Assembly (NCBI RefSeq): GCF_000467125.1
Contig: NZ_BATJ01000019.1
Span: 51,497-115,496, forward strand
DNA length: 64,000 nt
Direction of reading: 5' to 3'
Source of the DNA: Vibrio proteolyticus NBRC 13287
Lineage (GTDB): Bacteria; Pseudomonadota; Gammaproteobacteria; Enterobacterales; Vibrionaceae
Part shown: piece after piece, positions 24,439-33,736 of the stretch
How the letters are laid out: the number at the start of each line of letters is the position of its first letter
Position numbering within the stretch: position 1 is the stretch's first letter
The notes under the pieces: generated by a model
The model's database searches: none
Told to the model about the DNA's origin: nothing
Seen by the model: only the letters and a program-made list of their open reading frames with translations
Made by a program: the position numbers and the translations under genes

Positions 24439-25259
24439 AACGTATTGCGCTTGTCGGATTGCTGATGTGGGCAGCCCCGCACTCCCTTGCCGCGGCGTCA
24501 GAGGCTTGGTTCGCCCCCACGCTGCTGCGAAATACCTACCAGCAGTTGGCGCAGGGACATCCGCTGCTGGCCTGGCATGAACTCAGCTTGGCGCTGCAGT
24601 CACACTCAATCGATGAGCAGCATTGGCTGGCGGTGAAGAAGGTCATCCTGTCACGTACTCAGTGCGGTCAGGCGCTGCCATTGTTACTGTCTGTGCCAGC
24701 CGCTGTCACGGTATCGTTCATCGATAAAACCAACCAGAGTTTTCGCGGCCATCAGGTCAAAATTGCCGTGGAATTGTTGCGTCGGCCCGTCATGATCACA
24801 CTGCGCGATCCACAAGGTAACGTGTTGCTTGAGCACGCATTCGAGCCTGTGGGCAGTGGGTCGTGGGAGCAGGACTATCTGGAAGCGGAAAGTGCAGAAT
24901 TGCTGGCGCCGTTTACTTCGGGGCTCTATGCCCTGACGATCGATGGGCGTAGTGTGCCGCTGGTGATTGCTGCCTCCGAGTCTTCCCATTGGGCCGAGTC
25001 CGATGTTCGAGATCCACAACGTGTGTCACTGAATTTGCCATCGACCACCTCCGGTTGTGCCCCCGCTCAGGCCCAATGGCAGTATTTTGATCGCCAGTTC
25101 GAATTACTTGATGCCCAGCCTGTCGCCGCTGATACGGAAAATGTGTTTCCTCCCGCACCCCAGCAGGCGCGCTGGCAAAGTGTCAGTGTGATGCAGAGCG
25201 AGTACCAGGGCTCGATTCGCATTCATCGGGTTCAGCGCCTGACTCAGCCGGTGAACTGA
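24435..25259 (+). CDS. DUF2861 family exported protein in the vxr operon
   Basis: A 274-residue exported protein: the signal peptide MKRIALVGLLMWAAPHSLAA is followed by SEAWFAPTLLRNTYQQLAQG, a signature I recall from DUF2861 proteins. The N-terminal third is helical (QLAQGHPLLAWHELSLALQ). The middle is beta-rich, with a fibronectin- or Ig-like look (VTVSFIDKTNQSFRGHQVKI). Two cysteines are present in the mature protein. It begins in a 4-base overlap with the response regulator gene, so it belongs to the vxr operon at the place of vxrC. It is probably periplasmic. The molecular role is unknown; an accessory to envelope-stress sensing is plausible. Confidence 0.75.
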   Translation: MKRIALVGLLMWAAPHSLAAASEAWFAPTLLRNTYQQLAQGHPLLAWHELSLALQSHSIDEQHWLAVKKVILSRTQCGQALPLLLSVPAAVTVSFIDKTNQSFRGHQVKIAVELLRRPVMITLRDPQGNVLLEHAFEPVGSGSWEQDYLEAESAELLAPFTSGLYALTIDGRSVPLVIAASESSHWAESDVRDPQRVSLNLPSTTSGCAPAQAQWQYFDRQFELLDAQPVAADTENVFPPAPQQARWQSVSVMQSEYQGSIRIHRVQRLTQPVN

Positions 25260-25339
25260 GTTCGTAAGAAAGACATATAGGTGACATTGGTGATCCGCAG
25301 TGCCGCTTTAATCAGGCGGTTCATAACGCGGAGAACCCG

Positions 25340-27613
25340 ATGAAAATTCAAATTTTACTCGCTGGGGCACTTGCCTTAACCATTGCCTTACCAACGAAAG
25401 CGCTGACGCTCAGCCGTGCTCAGCAAACCTGGCAGATTGATCCGGCAACGCTGGCCATCAGCGTACAGACTTCAGATGCGCTTCTCTCGGTCAATCAGGA
25501 TGCGCTCAGCATCAATGATACTCCTCAACAGGCTGACATGCTGAGCCAAAGCGCGACTCAGGCGGAGTGGCGGTTGCTGCCTAGTGGAGTGCGGGTGTCA
25601 GCAACACTGGAACACGCGCTGCAACTGAGTTTCAGTTGGCCACCGGATCGTGCAGTCGCGCGTGCGCAGCCCGTTTCGCTGAACTGGTTTGAGCTGGCGC
25701 AGCAACAGAGCCAAACACTGCTGCTGCCACTGGATGAAGGCATGCGCATTCCCATCCGCCATGCTGGCTGGGCTCGCTATCTTACCGAGCATCATTCTGG
25801 GTCAAACACCACCCAGGATCTGAAGATGCCGTTCTGGAGTGTTCAACAGGGCACACGGTTTATCAGTTATCACCTTACGCACCCGACCAATAACCAGCTG
25901 TTTTTCTCGCAGAGTGGCGGGACATTAGGGATGACTGCCAGGCATCAGTTTACGTCGCTTAATCAAACGCAGCCGTTCACGCTGGCGATCTCTCTGGGCC
26001 ATCACGCACTCGACGGTGCCAAGGCGTATCGCCGCTGGCGCGACCAACAGGGACTGCGTCAGTCTCTGGCGGACAAACGGCGCGTTAATCCGCTGGTAGA
26101 GAAGCTCATTGGGGCTAGCCATGTCTACCTGTTTGGTCGTGATCTGTTGGCACAGGAAGACGTGAACGATTGGTGGGGGCTGAAAAACTGGTATTTTCGC
26201 CAGCCGATTCTGCATCCGTCTGAAACCGTCCGCCAAGAGTTGACCGATCGGAAACACGAACAACAGTGGATGAGTGCTTATCATCGCCGCTTGCTGGTGG
26301 CCGATATCAATCAGGCGCTTAACCGTATGATATCACCGGCGGAGAACGGTACAGTCCGGGAACAGTATCTGGCGGCGCAGCAGCGTAAACAGTGGCTCAC
26401 TGAGCAAGCTGGCGCTTATCTTCATCCGCCATCAAGCTGGGGGCAGGGGCTGTCATCGAAGATGGTTACGACGCTGCAACAAGCCGGACTTAACCAACTC
26501 TGGATTGGGTTGGATAACTGGATGCCGGCGTTTTATCAGCCACAGGTCGTCGATCAGATGAAACAGGCGGGTTATCTGCTCGGTGTGTACGATTCGTATA
26601 ATACCGCGATAGACAAAGGCGTGAATGACAGCTGGCTGACCGCCCAACTGCCGGACGAAATGCGCCGAGAGTGCGCGATTGAAATAGCGGACGGCAGCAA
26701 AAAGACCGGGTTTCGCGGCCATGGTTTTTACCTTAATCCTGCCTGCAGGATGGATTACGTACAAAACCGGGTGCGTGAGGTGCTGCGCTATGGACGTTTC
26801 AACAGTTTGTTCCTCGATGTGGATGCCACGGCCATGGCCCGGGAAGATTACCACGCCAAAAGCAGTGAAAGCGCGATGTTGCGGGCGTTTAACCAGCGGA
26901 TGACGACATTGGCGACGAATGAACCGGTGGTCCTGGGCTCTGAAGATGGCAACGCCCTGACGACGACGGGAATTGTGTTTGCGCACGGGATGGAAACGGT
27001 GGGCTTTGGCTGGCGGGATCCGGCGATGACCACGCAGCGCCAGTCGCCCTATTTTTTAGGAGCCTGGTATCCGGATGAGAAACCCGATTTCTTTTTTAAG
27101 TCAGCGCGGGTCAAGCCGATGTACCGTGAGTTGCTGTTTGCTCCTCAGTTCAAAGTGCCCCTGTATCAGGCGGTGTTCCATGACGAGGTGATCAACTCTC
27201 ATCACTGGCATACTGACAGCCTCAAGTTTTCCGATGTCAAAACCGTGCGGGATCTGCAAGCGATGCTGTACAACACGCCAGCAATGGTGCATCTAAGTCG
27301 TGACGAGGCGAGTGCCCCAGATTCTCCGCGCATTCGTCAATTGCAGCACTATCAGCAAATATTCGCGCCGCTGCATCAGGTGTTATGGGATAAGGCGTTG
27401 GTCGATTTTGTGTGGCTGGACACGTCTGGTCAGGTACAACAAACCCGCTTTAGTGATGGCTCGCAACTGACGGCCAACTTCTCAGCTAAGGCGTACGAGT
27501 TGGACTCGGGTGAGGTGTTGCCTGGTGGCACACTGTTGGCGCAACTGAGTAATGGCAAAACGTTGCGCTGGCGCAGTTTGCCGCTGACCGTGCCACCCCA
27601 TAAAACTGGGTAA
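25340..27613 (+). CDS. Secreted TIM-barrel glycoside-hydrolase-like protein at the end of the vxr operon
   Basis: A 757-residue exported protein with signal peptide MKIQILLAGALALTIALPTK-A. An N-terminal beta-sandwich (residues 25-230) is followed by a catalytic-type barrel. Late barrel strands carry NSLFLDVDATAM, with Asp493 a candidate nucleophile, and VVLGSEDGNAL, with Glu535 a candidate acid. NPACRMDYVQNRV and a C-terminal beta domain are also present. Layout and spacing of the acidic residues recall GH101-like/DUF5696 enzymes that act on alpha-linked amino sugars; I offer that as a resemblance, not a firm family call. It lies 80 bases after the DUF2861 gene with its own GGAGA ribosome-binding site and probably belongs to the same stress-controlled transcript. 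The substrate is unknown. Confidence 0.6.
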   Translation: MKIQILLAGALALTIALPTKALTLSRAQQTWQIDPATLAISVQTSDALLSVNQDALSINDTPQQADMLSQSATQAEWRLLPSGVRVSATLEHALQLSFSWPPDRAVARAQPVSLNWFELAQQQSQTLLLPLDEGMRIPIRHAGWARYLTEHHSGSNTTQDLKMPFWSVQQGTRFISYHLTHPTNNQLFFSQSGGTLGMTARHQFTSLNQTQPFTLAISLGHHALDGAKAYRRWRDQQGLRQSLADKRRVNPLVEKLIGASHVYLFGRDLLAQEDVNDWWGLKNWYFRQPILHPSETVRQELTDRKHEQQWMSAYHRRLLVADINQALNRMISPAENGTVREQYLAAQQRKQWLTEQAGAYLHPPSSWGQGLSSKMVTTLQQAGLNQLWIGLDNWMPAFYQPQVVDQMKQAGYLLGVYDSYNTAIDKGVNDSWLTAQLPDEMRRECAIEIADGSKKTGFRGHGFYLNPACRMDYVQNRVREVLRYGRFNSLFLDVDATAMAREDYHAKSSESAMLRAFNQRMTTLATNEPVVLGSEDGNALTTTGIVFAHGMETVGFGWRDPAMTTQRQSPYFLGAWYPDEKPDFFFKSARVKPMYRELLFAPQFKVPLYQAVFHDEVINSHHWHTDSLKFSDVKTVRDLQAMLYNTPAMVHLSRDEASAPDSPRIRQLQHYQQIFAPLHQVLWDKALVDFVWLDTSGQVQQTRFSDGSQLTANFSAKAYELDSGEVLPGGTLLAQLSNGKTLRWRSLPLTVPPHKTG

Positions 27614-27651
27614 GAGGAGCACACGTCTCCTCCTGCCTCTGCTTGCCCGGT

Positions 27652-28425
27652 TTACAGGGTGTAGCTGTCGCCGTCATCCGGCACCAGAATCTTCTGTTGC
27701 AACTGATGCGACGTAACAAACTCGCGCAATTCTTCGCGGCTGAGTACGGCGTGGTTTACCGCTTCCATATGTGTGGCAATAATGGTGGCCTCAGGTGCCG
27801 CGCGATGGGCGGTTAAGGTATCTTGCTTGCCCATAATAATCGCGCCAAGCCCCGGAATTTGCGCATCGCCCGCATTGAGAATGATCACCTGAGGTTGATA
27901 CCGTGCAATGGCGTGCTCGACGTCTGAGTTCCAGACGGTATCGCCAGCGAGGTAGGTGGTTTTTTCGCTTGGGTGACGAAACACCACGCCACTCACCTGG
28001 CCGAGGCGCTCACCAAGCAGCGCCATGGTGGCGTCGGAGCCGTGCTGACCAGTCGTGATCGACAAAGTGACCTCTCCGAAGCGGGTTTGCTCCCCTAAAA
28101 TAGACACGTTGCGAAAACCGGCATTCCGCACCAACTCGGCATCCGCGTCATGCTGTACCAATAGCGGCATGTCTTTGGGAACAGACTGAATCGCAGCCTC
28201 ATCCCAATGATCGGCATGCGTGTGCGTGAGAATAATCGCATCAACGTCCAGAACCTGTGCGCTGTCCATCGGCAGCGGCACCGTCGGCCAACGAATGTGA
28301 CTGTTGAGTGTGCCTTCAAAGCCGGGATAGGCATCTTTATCCGCCAGCACGGGATCTACCAGAAAACGTTGTCCGGCGTATTCAATCTGAACGGTGGCAT
28401 TGCGTACTTGGGTGAATTTCATCAT
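27652..28425 (-). CDS. MBL-fold metal-dependent hydrolase (UlaG-like)
   Basis: A 257-residue cytosolic metallo-beta-lactamase-fold protein. The metal-binding motif HTHADHWD is at about residues 67-74, a second histidine lies in GQHGSD, and the Asp ligand in YLAGDTVWNSDV is followed by THMEAVNH. It begins MMKFTQVRNATVQIEYAGQR with an AGAGGA ribosome-binding site. The overall form fits the UlaG/L-ascorbate-6-phosphate-lactonase-like branch, many of whose members have unknown substrates. It is divergent from a GlxA-type AraC regulator across 134 bases, so that regulator probably controls it. Confidence 0.85.
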   Translation of the reverse strand: MMKFTQVRNATVQIEYAGQRFLVDPVLADKDAYPGFEGTLNSHIRWPTVPLPMDSAQVLDVDAIILTHTHADHWDEAAIQSVPKDMPLLVQHDADAELVRNAGFRNVSILGEQTRFGEVTLSITTGQHGSDATMALLGERLGQVSGVVFRHPSEKTTYLAGDTVWNSDVEHAIARYQPQVIILNAGDAQIPGLGAIIMGKQDTLTAHRAAPEATIIATHMEAVNHAVLSREELREFVTSHQLQQKILVPDDGDSYTL

Positions 28426-28559
28426 GGCTTCCTCTTGTTAACTTAGCGCCATTATCCTGAGTCACGGCGCTGTTAAACATTGTCCCAAAGGACATTGTTG
28501 ATATAAATCGGGACAAAGTTGCTATACTGATCGGCACCAGAACTCACCCGAGAAAGCCA

Positions 28560-29558
28560 ATGCTTGTTACCGACACGACACCGGAACCTCCACGCTCACT
28601 GCCTAAGGTTGCCATTGTTGCCTTCAACCATTTCAGCCCGTTTCACTTTTCTGTCCCGGCCATCATTTTTGGTCGCAGCAGTGTACGAGAGCCGTTATTT
28701 GAACTGTCAATTGTGGCCGGAGAAGACGGACCGATTGGTTCGGAAATTGGTATGGCGCTCACCCGTTTAGACGCACTGGAAACACTGCAACACGCAGACG
28801 TGATCATCATCCCATATTGGCGCAGCCACACTGAACGACCTAATCCGGCGCTGCTGGACGCTCTGGTAGACGCCCATCGACGCGGCGCGATGTTGATAGG
28901 GTTGTGTCTGGGTGCCTATGTGCTCGCCTACGCGGGGCTGTTGAACGGCAAAAAAGCGTCGACGCACTGGGAAGTGGAGCAGGATTTTGCCCGTCGCTTT
29001 CCTCAGGTGCACCTCGACACCAACTCATTGTATGTTGAAAGTGAGCGTTTGATTACGTCGGCAGGCACTGCTGCCGGATTGGATTGCTGTTTGTATGTGT
29101 TACGCAAATTCTATGGCAGCGCTGTGGCAAATAAAGTGGCTCGACGTATGGTGATCCCGCCGCACCGGGATGGGGGACAGGCGCAGTTTATTGAGCGTCC
29201 GATCCCGGAGAAAACCGCAGACGTCCGAATCAACCAACTGTTGAGCCGTTTACGCCTGGACATTCAGCAGGCGCACAGTCTGGATGCGTTGGCCGAATCG
29301 GTGATGATGACCCGGCGGACTTTTACCCGCCAGTTCCAGAAAGCGACCGGAATGTCAGTGGGACAATGGTTGACGGCTGAGCGTCTGCATCTGGCGCAGG
29401 AACTGTTGGAGTCGACGGATCTGACGATTGAACGTATTGCCGACAAAATCGGCTTCAGTTCAGTGATTGCGTTTCGCGATAAGTTTAAACAGCGCTTTGC
29501 TGTCACCCCTAAAGAGTGGCGCCGCACGTTTCAGAGCGAGGGAGTGCACGTCAACTAG
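28560..29558 (+). CDS. GlxA family transcriptional regulator (DJ-1/PfpI plus AraC HTH)
   Basis: A 332-residue regulator. The N-terminal DJ-1/PfpI-like domain (residues 15-200) shows VAIVAFNHFSPFHFSVPAII and the nucleophile-elbow-like LIGLCLGAYVLAYAGLL. The C-terminal AraC helix-turn-helix pair shows LDALAESVMMTRRTFTRQFQ and IERIADKIGFSSVIAFRDKF. It is divergent from the MBL hydrolase, the likely target. Its 3' end converges on arfB so closely that the two stop codons share the palindrome CTAG (29555-29558). The ATG follows GAGAAAGCCA. Confidence 0.9.
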   Translation: MLVTDTTPEPPRSLPKVAIVAFNHFSPFHFSVPAIIFGRSSVREPLFELSIVAGEDGPIGSEIGMALTRLDALETLQHADVIIIPYWRSHTERPNPALLDALVDAHRRGAMLIGLCLGAYVLAYAGLLNGKKASTHWEVEQDFARRFPQVHLDTNSLYVESERLITSAGTAAGLDCCLYVLRKFYGSAVANKVARRMVIPPHRDGGQAQFIERPIPEKTADVRINQLLSRLRLDIQQAHSLDALAESVMMTRRTFTRQFQKATGMSVGQWLTAERLHLAQELLESTDLTIERIADKIGFSSVIAFRDKFKQRFAVTPKEWRRTFQSEGVHVN

Positions 29559-29977
29559 GAGGATGAGTAGGAGACTTTGCCGCGCAGCGATTTGGTCGCA
29601 CCAGTGCGTTTTTTCGCGTCCACCCGTTTGCGCTGTGAGCTCCGGGTTGGTTTGGTCGGTTTACGTTTCTTCTCCACTACCATGGCTGACAAGATCAGAG
29701 TTCTGAGGCGATTCAGCGCATCTTCGCGGTTTTGTTCCTGAGTACGGAACGTTTGTGCCTTGATCACGATGACGCCGTCTTTGGTGATCCGTGAATCAGA
29801 CAAGGCGAGCAATTTCTCCTTGTAAATCGCGGGCAGCCTCGAGCGCTGGATGTCAAAGCGCAGATGGATGGCACTGGACACCTTGTTGACGTTCTGGCCA
29901 CCACTGCCCATGGCGCGGATGGCGGACAGTTCAATCTCCCAGTCGGTCAGTTCAACGGTGTTGGATATCTTAAGCAT
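29555..29977 (-). CDS. arfB: Ribosome-rescue peptidyl-tRNA hydrolase ArfB
   Basis: A 140-residue protein, the same length as E. coli ArfB (YaeJ). The RF-1-like domain carries the catalytic GGQ motif in IRAMGSGGQNVNKVSSAIHL. The C-terminal tail is strongly basic (KKRKPTKPTRSSQRKRVDAK); in this family it enters the empty mRNA channel of ribosomes stalled on non-stop messages. GGQ then hydrolyses the peptidyl-tRNA. The start at 29977 (MLKISNTVELTDWEIE) has AGCAGG upstream; a longer frame lacks support. It converges on the GlxA-type gene with a 4-base overlap. Confidence 0.93.
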   Translation of the reverse strand: MLKISNTVELTDWEIELSAIRAMGSGGQNVNKVSSAIHLRFDIQRSRLPAIYKEKLLALSDSRITKDGVIVIKAQTFRTQEQNREDALNRLRTLILSAMVVEKKRKPTKPTRSSQRKRVDAKKRTGATKSLRGKVSYSSS

Positions 29978-30061
29978 AAGCCTGCTGTTGGTCGTGTGTT
30001 CTGTGGTTATTCTAATCAAGCCAACGCCAAGTTGCGAGTGGCGATCTGTGGGGCGTACAGG

Positions 30062-30958
30062 TTACTCGCTGTAAGCGATGGTTTGTTTCAGTACGTCGAG
30101 AACGGTGTGAAAACGTGCCGGCAGTGCGCGGTGGCGTTTTTTCACCAGATACAAAGTTTCCTGTACCGCCTGAGGCGCCTGATATACGTCCAACTGCTTG
30201 CGGGCAGAGAAGCTGTTCAACGCACTTTTTGGTAGAACCGTAAAGCCAATGCCTTTCGCGACTGGCACGAGGATCTGGCTGAGTTGATTGATGTAACCCG
30301 AGGTTGGGATAGTGTCAATATTCATTGCGGCCAGTTCCGGGTCACCGCAATGGGTAAAGTAGAGCGACAGATAGTGCGCCGCATCGGGGTGGTGGATAAG
30401 CCCCAAGTCCTGCAGAGATTGAGCGGCGTGGCTTGCGAACTTGGTGTTGGCCGGAACGATCAGGCACAAAGGCTCGTGGCCAAGCACATCGACATCGAAC
30501 AGCGCCGGATTGGGTAAATGAGTCACAATGCCGAGGTCGATCTCTCCTTGTTGCACGGCGTTGAGAACCTGTTGATTGGGCGCGGCTTCGACGTGTGGAA
30601 TCAGTTGAGGATATTTACATTGTAAATCCAGCAGTAGCGGGTAAATCTGTAATGCCAGTGAACCGGAACACGCGAGGGTAAAGTCTCCACGAAATGGATC
30701 GTCAAAACTGAGGTTGTCGAGTAAGGCCGCTTCCTGCTGCTGACACCGTTTTGCATAGGCGTACACCAGGCGACCCTGCTCGGTCGGTTGGAAACTTTTC
30801 TTGTCACGGAGGATCAGGGCGTGGCCACAGGCTTCTTCCAGTTTACGGATGTGCTGGCTGACTCCGGGTTGAGTCATGTAAAGCTTCTCGGCCGTTTTAG
30901 TGAAATGGCCCACGTCAAGCAGGGTGACGAACGTATTCAGCCACAGCGGATTCAACAT
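30062..30958 (-). CDS. LysR family transcriptional regulator
   Basis: A 298-residue LysR regulator: winged helix MLNPLWLNTFVTLLDVGHFT then KTAEKLYMTQPGVSQHIRKL, followed by the periplasmic-binding-like effector domain. It is divergent from a glyoxalase-superfamily gene (31074) across 115 bases and probably regulates it. A parS2 palindrome (30613-30627) is embedded in the codons for LQCKYP. The effector is not predictable from sequence. Confidence 0.9.
   Translation of the reverse strand: MLNPLWLNTFVTLLDVGHFTKTAEKLYMTQPGVSQHIRKLEEACGHALILRDKKSFQPTEQGRLVYAYAKRCQQQEAALLDNLSFDDPFRGDFTLACSGSLALQIYPLLLDLQCKYPQLIPHVEAAPNQQVLNAVQQGEIDLGIVTHLPNPALFDVDVLGHEPLCLIVPANTKFASHAAQSLQDLGLIHHPDAAHYLSLYFTHCGDPELAAMNIDTIPTSGYINQLSQILVPVAKGIGFTVLPKSALNSFSARKQLDVYQAPQAVQETLYLVKKRHRALPARFHTVLDVLKQTIAYSE
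30613..30627. promoter_or_regulatory. parS2 site inside a lysR gene
   Basis: TTTACATTGTAAA at 30614-30626, an exact parS2 consensus in the effector-domain coding region. It lies about 26 kb from oriCII. Confidence 0.85.
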
Positions 30959-31073
30959 AACTATTTTAATAAATTTATTTTATTAAAATAAGAATAAATC
31001 ATAATTTTTTATTTATCCACCTCGGCCCTAATCTTGAGGGCAGTCAACAAGCGACAATCAAGAAGAGGTGATT

Positions 31074-31580
31074 ATGTCAAATCCATACCCAAGAACGTTT
31101 TCTCATATCGGCATTTCTGTGCCGGATCTGGACGCTGCCGTTAAGTTTTACACCGAAGTGCTCGGCTGGTACGTCATTATGCAACCGACCGAAATCATGG
31201 AGGACGATTCAGCTATCGGAGAAATGTGTACCGACGTGTTTGGTGCAGGCTGGCAAAGTTTTCGTATCGCACATTTGTCGACCGGTGACCGCATCGGGGT
31301 AGAACTGTTCCAGTTTAGTAATCAGCAAAACCCGGACAACAACTTCGAGTACTGGAAAACCGGTGTATTCCATTTCTGTGTACAGGATCCGGATGTAGAA
31401 GGACTGGCGGAGAAAATCGTTGCCGCAGGTGGCAAGAAACGAATGAAAGCGCCTCGTTACTACTACCCAGGTGAAAAACCTTATCGCATGATTTACATGG
31501 AAGACCCGTTTGGCAACATTCTGGAAATTTACAGCCACAGTTACGAGCTGCATTACGCCAGCGGCGCCTATACTTCATAG
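31074..31580 (+). CDS. VOC (glyoxalase/dioxygenase superfamily) protein
   Basis: A 168-residue vicinal-oxygen-chelate protein. The two beta-alpha-beta modules supply the expected metal ligands: His in FSHIGISVPDLDAAVKFYTE, Glu in IGVELFQF, His in GVFHFCVQDPDVEGLAEKIV, and Glu in MEDPFGNILEIYSHSYE. The start at 31074 follows AGAGGTG; an in-frame GTG two codons earlier is less likely. It is divergent from a LysR regulator. Lactoylglutathione-lyase-like or ring-cleaving activity cannot be told apart from sequence alone. Confidence 0.85.
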   Translation: MSNPYPRTFSHIGISVPDLDAAVKFYTEVLGWYVIMQPTEIMEDDSAIGEMCTDVFGAGWQSFRIAHLSTGDRIGVELFQFSNQQNPDNNFEYWKTGVFHFCVQDPDVEGLAEKIVAAGGKKRMKAPRYYYPGEKPYRMIYMEDPFGNILEIYSHSYELHYASGAYTS

Positions 31581-31739
31581 TGGTTAAAAATATTGAGCGG
31601 TGCCCCGGACGATTTCGCGTCAGGGTAAACTGCCGGCTAAACCACAAGCCGGAAACGGCTTGAGACAGGCAGCGTCAGCGGCCTGTCGACGATTTCGCAG
31701 TGCAATGGTTGCTGCAACTATGTCCAGAGGAGTGTCATC

Positions 31740-32729
31740 ATGAAAGCCGTAACCTATCAGCGTGTCGAGGATTCGTTTGTTCTTAAGGAACTGGCGATCC
31801 CGGTGCCGGAGAGTGAATTTGATGTGGTTGTCAAAGTACACGCGGTAGGACTTAACCCGGTGGATGCTAAAATTCATTTGTGGCATCAGACGGTCAGTCA
31901 CATGAATGACGACTTTGTCGGCGGCTTGGATGTCTCAGGCGAAATTGTTGCAGTTGGTGAGGCGGTGAGCGAGTGGCGAATTGGGCAACGTGTGCTTTAT
32001 CACGGTGATATGCGCCGTGCATATGGAGGATTTGCCCAGTATGCCCTGCAGGACTCACGCGCCTTGCTGCCGCATCCGGCCATCAGCGCCGAAATGGCCG
32101 CGGCTACTCCCTGTGCCGCCTGGACGGCTTATCGGGCGTTGGTGGACAAGCTCAATATTGCTGAACGTAGCAGCATTTTCATTGCCGGTGGCGCCGGTGG
32201 TGTGGGCAGCTTTGCGATTCAGTTGGCGCGGCTTTTTGGCGTGCATACCATCATTACCACCAGTTCGGCCTCTAATCACGGTTACGTGCGTTTGCTCGGT
32301 GCCACGGACGTGATTGACTACCATCAGGAAGACGTCGTGCAGCGGGTCATGGCCATCACTGCCGGACAAGGGGTGGAAGTGGCGCTCGATTGTGTCGGTG
32401 GGGACAACGATAAAATAGCTGCCGCAGTCCTCGGATTTGAGGGGGAACTGGTGGAGTTAGTAAAAACGGTGAACCCGACGGAATATCCGGGCGCGTTTGA
32501 GAACGGACTCAGTTTCCATCAACTGAGTCTGGGATCAGGCCACATCAATGGTGAACTGGGCCGGGCAACCATCACTGATGCCGGGCGCTCGGTCTCTTAT
32601 CTGTTGGAAATGGGTGAGCTACAGCTGCCGGAACTGAAAGTAATTGAGCTGGAGCAGATCGGTGCCGCACTGAAAGCGCTGCGTGAGCAGCACACGGTCG
32701 GAAAAGTCGTGGCGCGTATTACCCACTGA
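31740..32729 (+). CDS. Zinc-type alcohol dehydrogenase / quinone oxidoreductase family protein
   Basis: A 329-residue medium-chain dehydrogenase/reductase. The GroES-like N-terminal part contains GLNPVDAKIHLWHQTVSHMN and VGGLDVSGEIVAVGEAVSEW. The NADPH-binding Rossmann part has GGAGGVGSFAIQLARLFG (about residues 146-163). The catalytic zinc ligands of true alcohol dehydrogenases are not evident, so a quinone- or enone-reductase role is more likely. The ATG follows AGAGGAGTG. It reads in the same direction as the aldo/keto reductase downstream (108-base gap); no operon structure is obvious. Confidence 0.88.
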   Translation: MKAVTYQRVEDSFVLKELAIPVPESEFDVVVKVHAVGLNPVDAKIHLWHQTVSHMNDDFVGGLDVSGEIVAVGEAVSEWRIGQRVLYHGDMRRAYGGFAQYALQDSRALLPHPAISAEMAAATPCAAWTAYRALVDKLNIAERSSIFIAGGAGGVGSFAIQLARLFGVHTIITTSSASNHGYVRLLGATDVIDYHQEDVVQRVMAITAGQGVEVALDCVGGDNDKIAAAVLGFEGELVELVKTVNPTEYPGAFENGLSFHQLSLGSGHINGELGRATITDAGRSVSYLLEMGELQLPELKVIELEQIGAALKALREQHTVGKVVARITH

Positions 32730-32837
32730 GATTGTTGTTTGTGGCGCAAAAGTGATTTGTTATTTTTGCCGTTTACGCATTGAGTACACGGCACAATAAT
32801 AAGCCTCATCGGACAACCCAATACAAAGGTAAAGTGA

Positions 32838-33641
32838 ATGAATACCATCCCTATGCTTGGCGCAGGCACATTTCGACTCAACGAGCAGGCGGCCTTCGAT
32901 TCCGTGTTGATGGCGTTGCAGGCTGGCTACCGGCACATTGATACGGCGCAGATATACGGCAATGAACAGCAGGTCGGAGAGGCAATCCGTGCTTCAGGGC
33001 TAGCACGTGATCAGGTGTTTATTACCACCAAAGTCTGGATCGACAATCTGGCTAAAGCCGACTTTATTGACAGCGTTCGCGACAGTTTGGCCAAGTTGCA
33101 GACCGATTACGTTGACCTGTTGTTGATCCACTGGCCACTCAAAGATTCAGGTGTGGCAATGGCAGAGTATCTGGGCGAACTTAAAGCGGCCAAAGCCACT
33201 GGACTGACGCGTCAGATTGGCGTGTCTAATTTCACCAACGCCCAGCTTGCACAGGCCATCGCAATAGTTGGTGAAGGCGAAATTGCGACCAACCAGGTCG
33301 AAGTGCATCCGTATCTGCAAAACCGTGATGTTGTGGCATGGTGTCGACAACACGGCGTCGTGGTGACCGGTTATATGCCGTTTGCTTACGGTGAAGTGCT
33401 GAAAGACGACACCATTTTGGCGATTGCCGATAAACACGGGGCGTCAGCGGCCCAAGTGGTGCTGGCGTGGATGCGGCAACAGGATCTGGTCACGATTCCA
33501 TCGTCGACCAAAAAAGCCAATATCGAGAGTAATCTGGCATCGGATACCGTTACGCTGAATGCCGATGATATGGCGCAAATCGCAGTACTGGATCGAGGTC
33601 AGCGGCTGGCCAATCCAGACTTTGCCCCTGAGTGGGACTGA
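32838..33641 (+). CDS. dkgB: Aldo/keto reductase, 2,5-diketo-gluconate reductase B-like
   Basis: A 267-residue NADPH-dependent aldo/keto reductase of exactly the E. coli DkgB length and closely similar throughout: GAGTFRLNEQ, YRHIDTAQIYGNEQQVGEAI with catalytic Asp and Tyr, the catalytic His in LLIHWPLKD, GVSNFTNAQLAQAI, NQVEVHPYLQNRDVVAW, IPSSTKKANIESNL, and the terminal PEWD. It reduces 2,5-diketo-gluconate and other carbonyls such as methylglyoxal in the cytosol. A strong terminator follows 24 bases after the stop. Confidence 0.9.
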   Translation: MNTIPMLGAGTFRLNEQAAFDSVLMALQAGYRHIDTAQIYGNEQQVGEAIRASGLARDQVFITTKVWIDNLAKADFIDSVRDSLAKLQTDYVDLLLIHWPLKDSGVAMAEYLGELKAAKATGLTRQIGVSNFTNAQLAQAIAIVGEGEIATNQVEVHPYLQNRDVVAWCRQHGVVVTGYMPFAYGEVLKDDTILAIADKHGASAAQVVLAWMRQQDLVTIPSSTKKANIESNLASDTVTLNADDMAQIAVLDRGQRLANPDFAPEWD

Positions 33642-33665
33642 AGCTGAAAGTCAGTAAAAATGTGA

Positions 33666-33695
33666 AAATCCGGGCACCTGGCCCGGATTTTTTGT
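33666..33695 (+). terminator. dkgB terminator
   Basis: Ten-bp perfect stem AAATCCGGGC / GCCCGGATTT (33666-33675 with 33681-33690), loop ACCTG, followed by TTT. Confidence 0.9.
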
Positions 33696-33736
33696 GTCTT
33701 TCCCGGTAATAGTTGCTATTATCAGCAGCATCGAAT

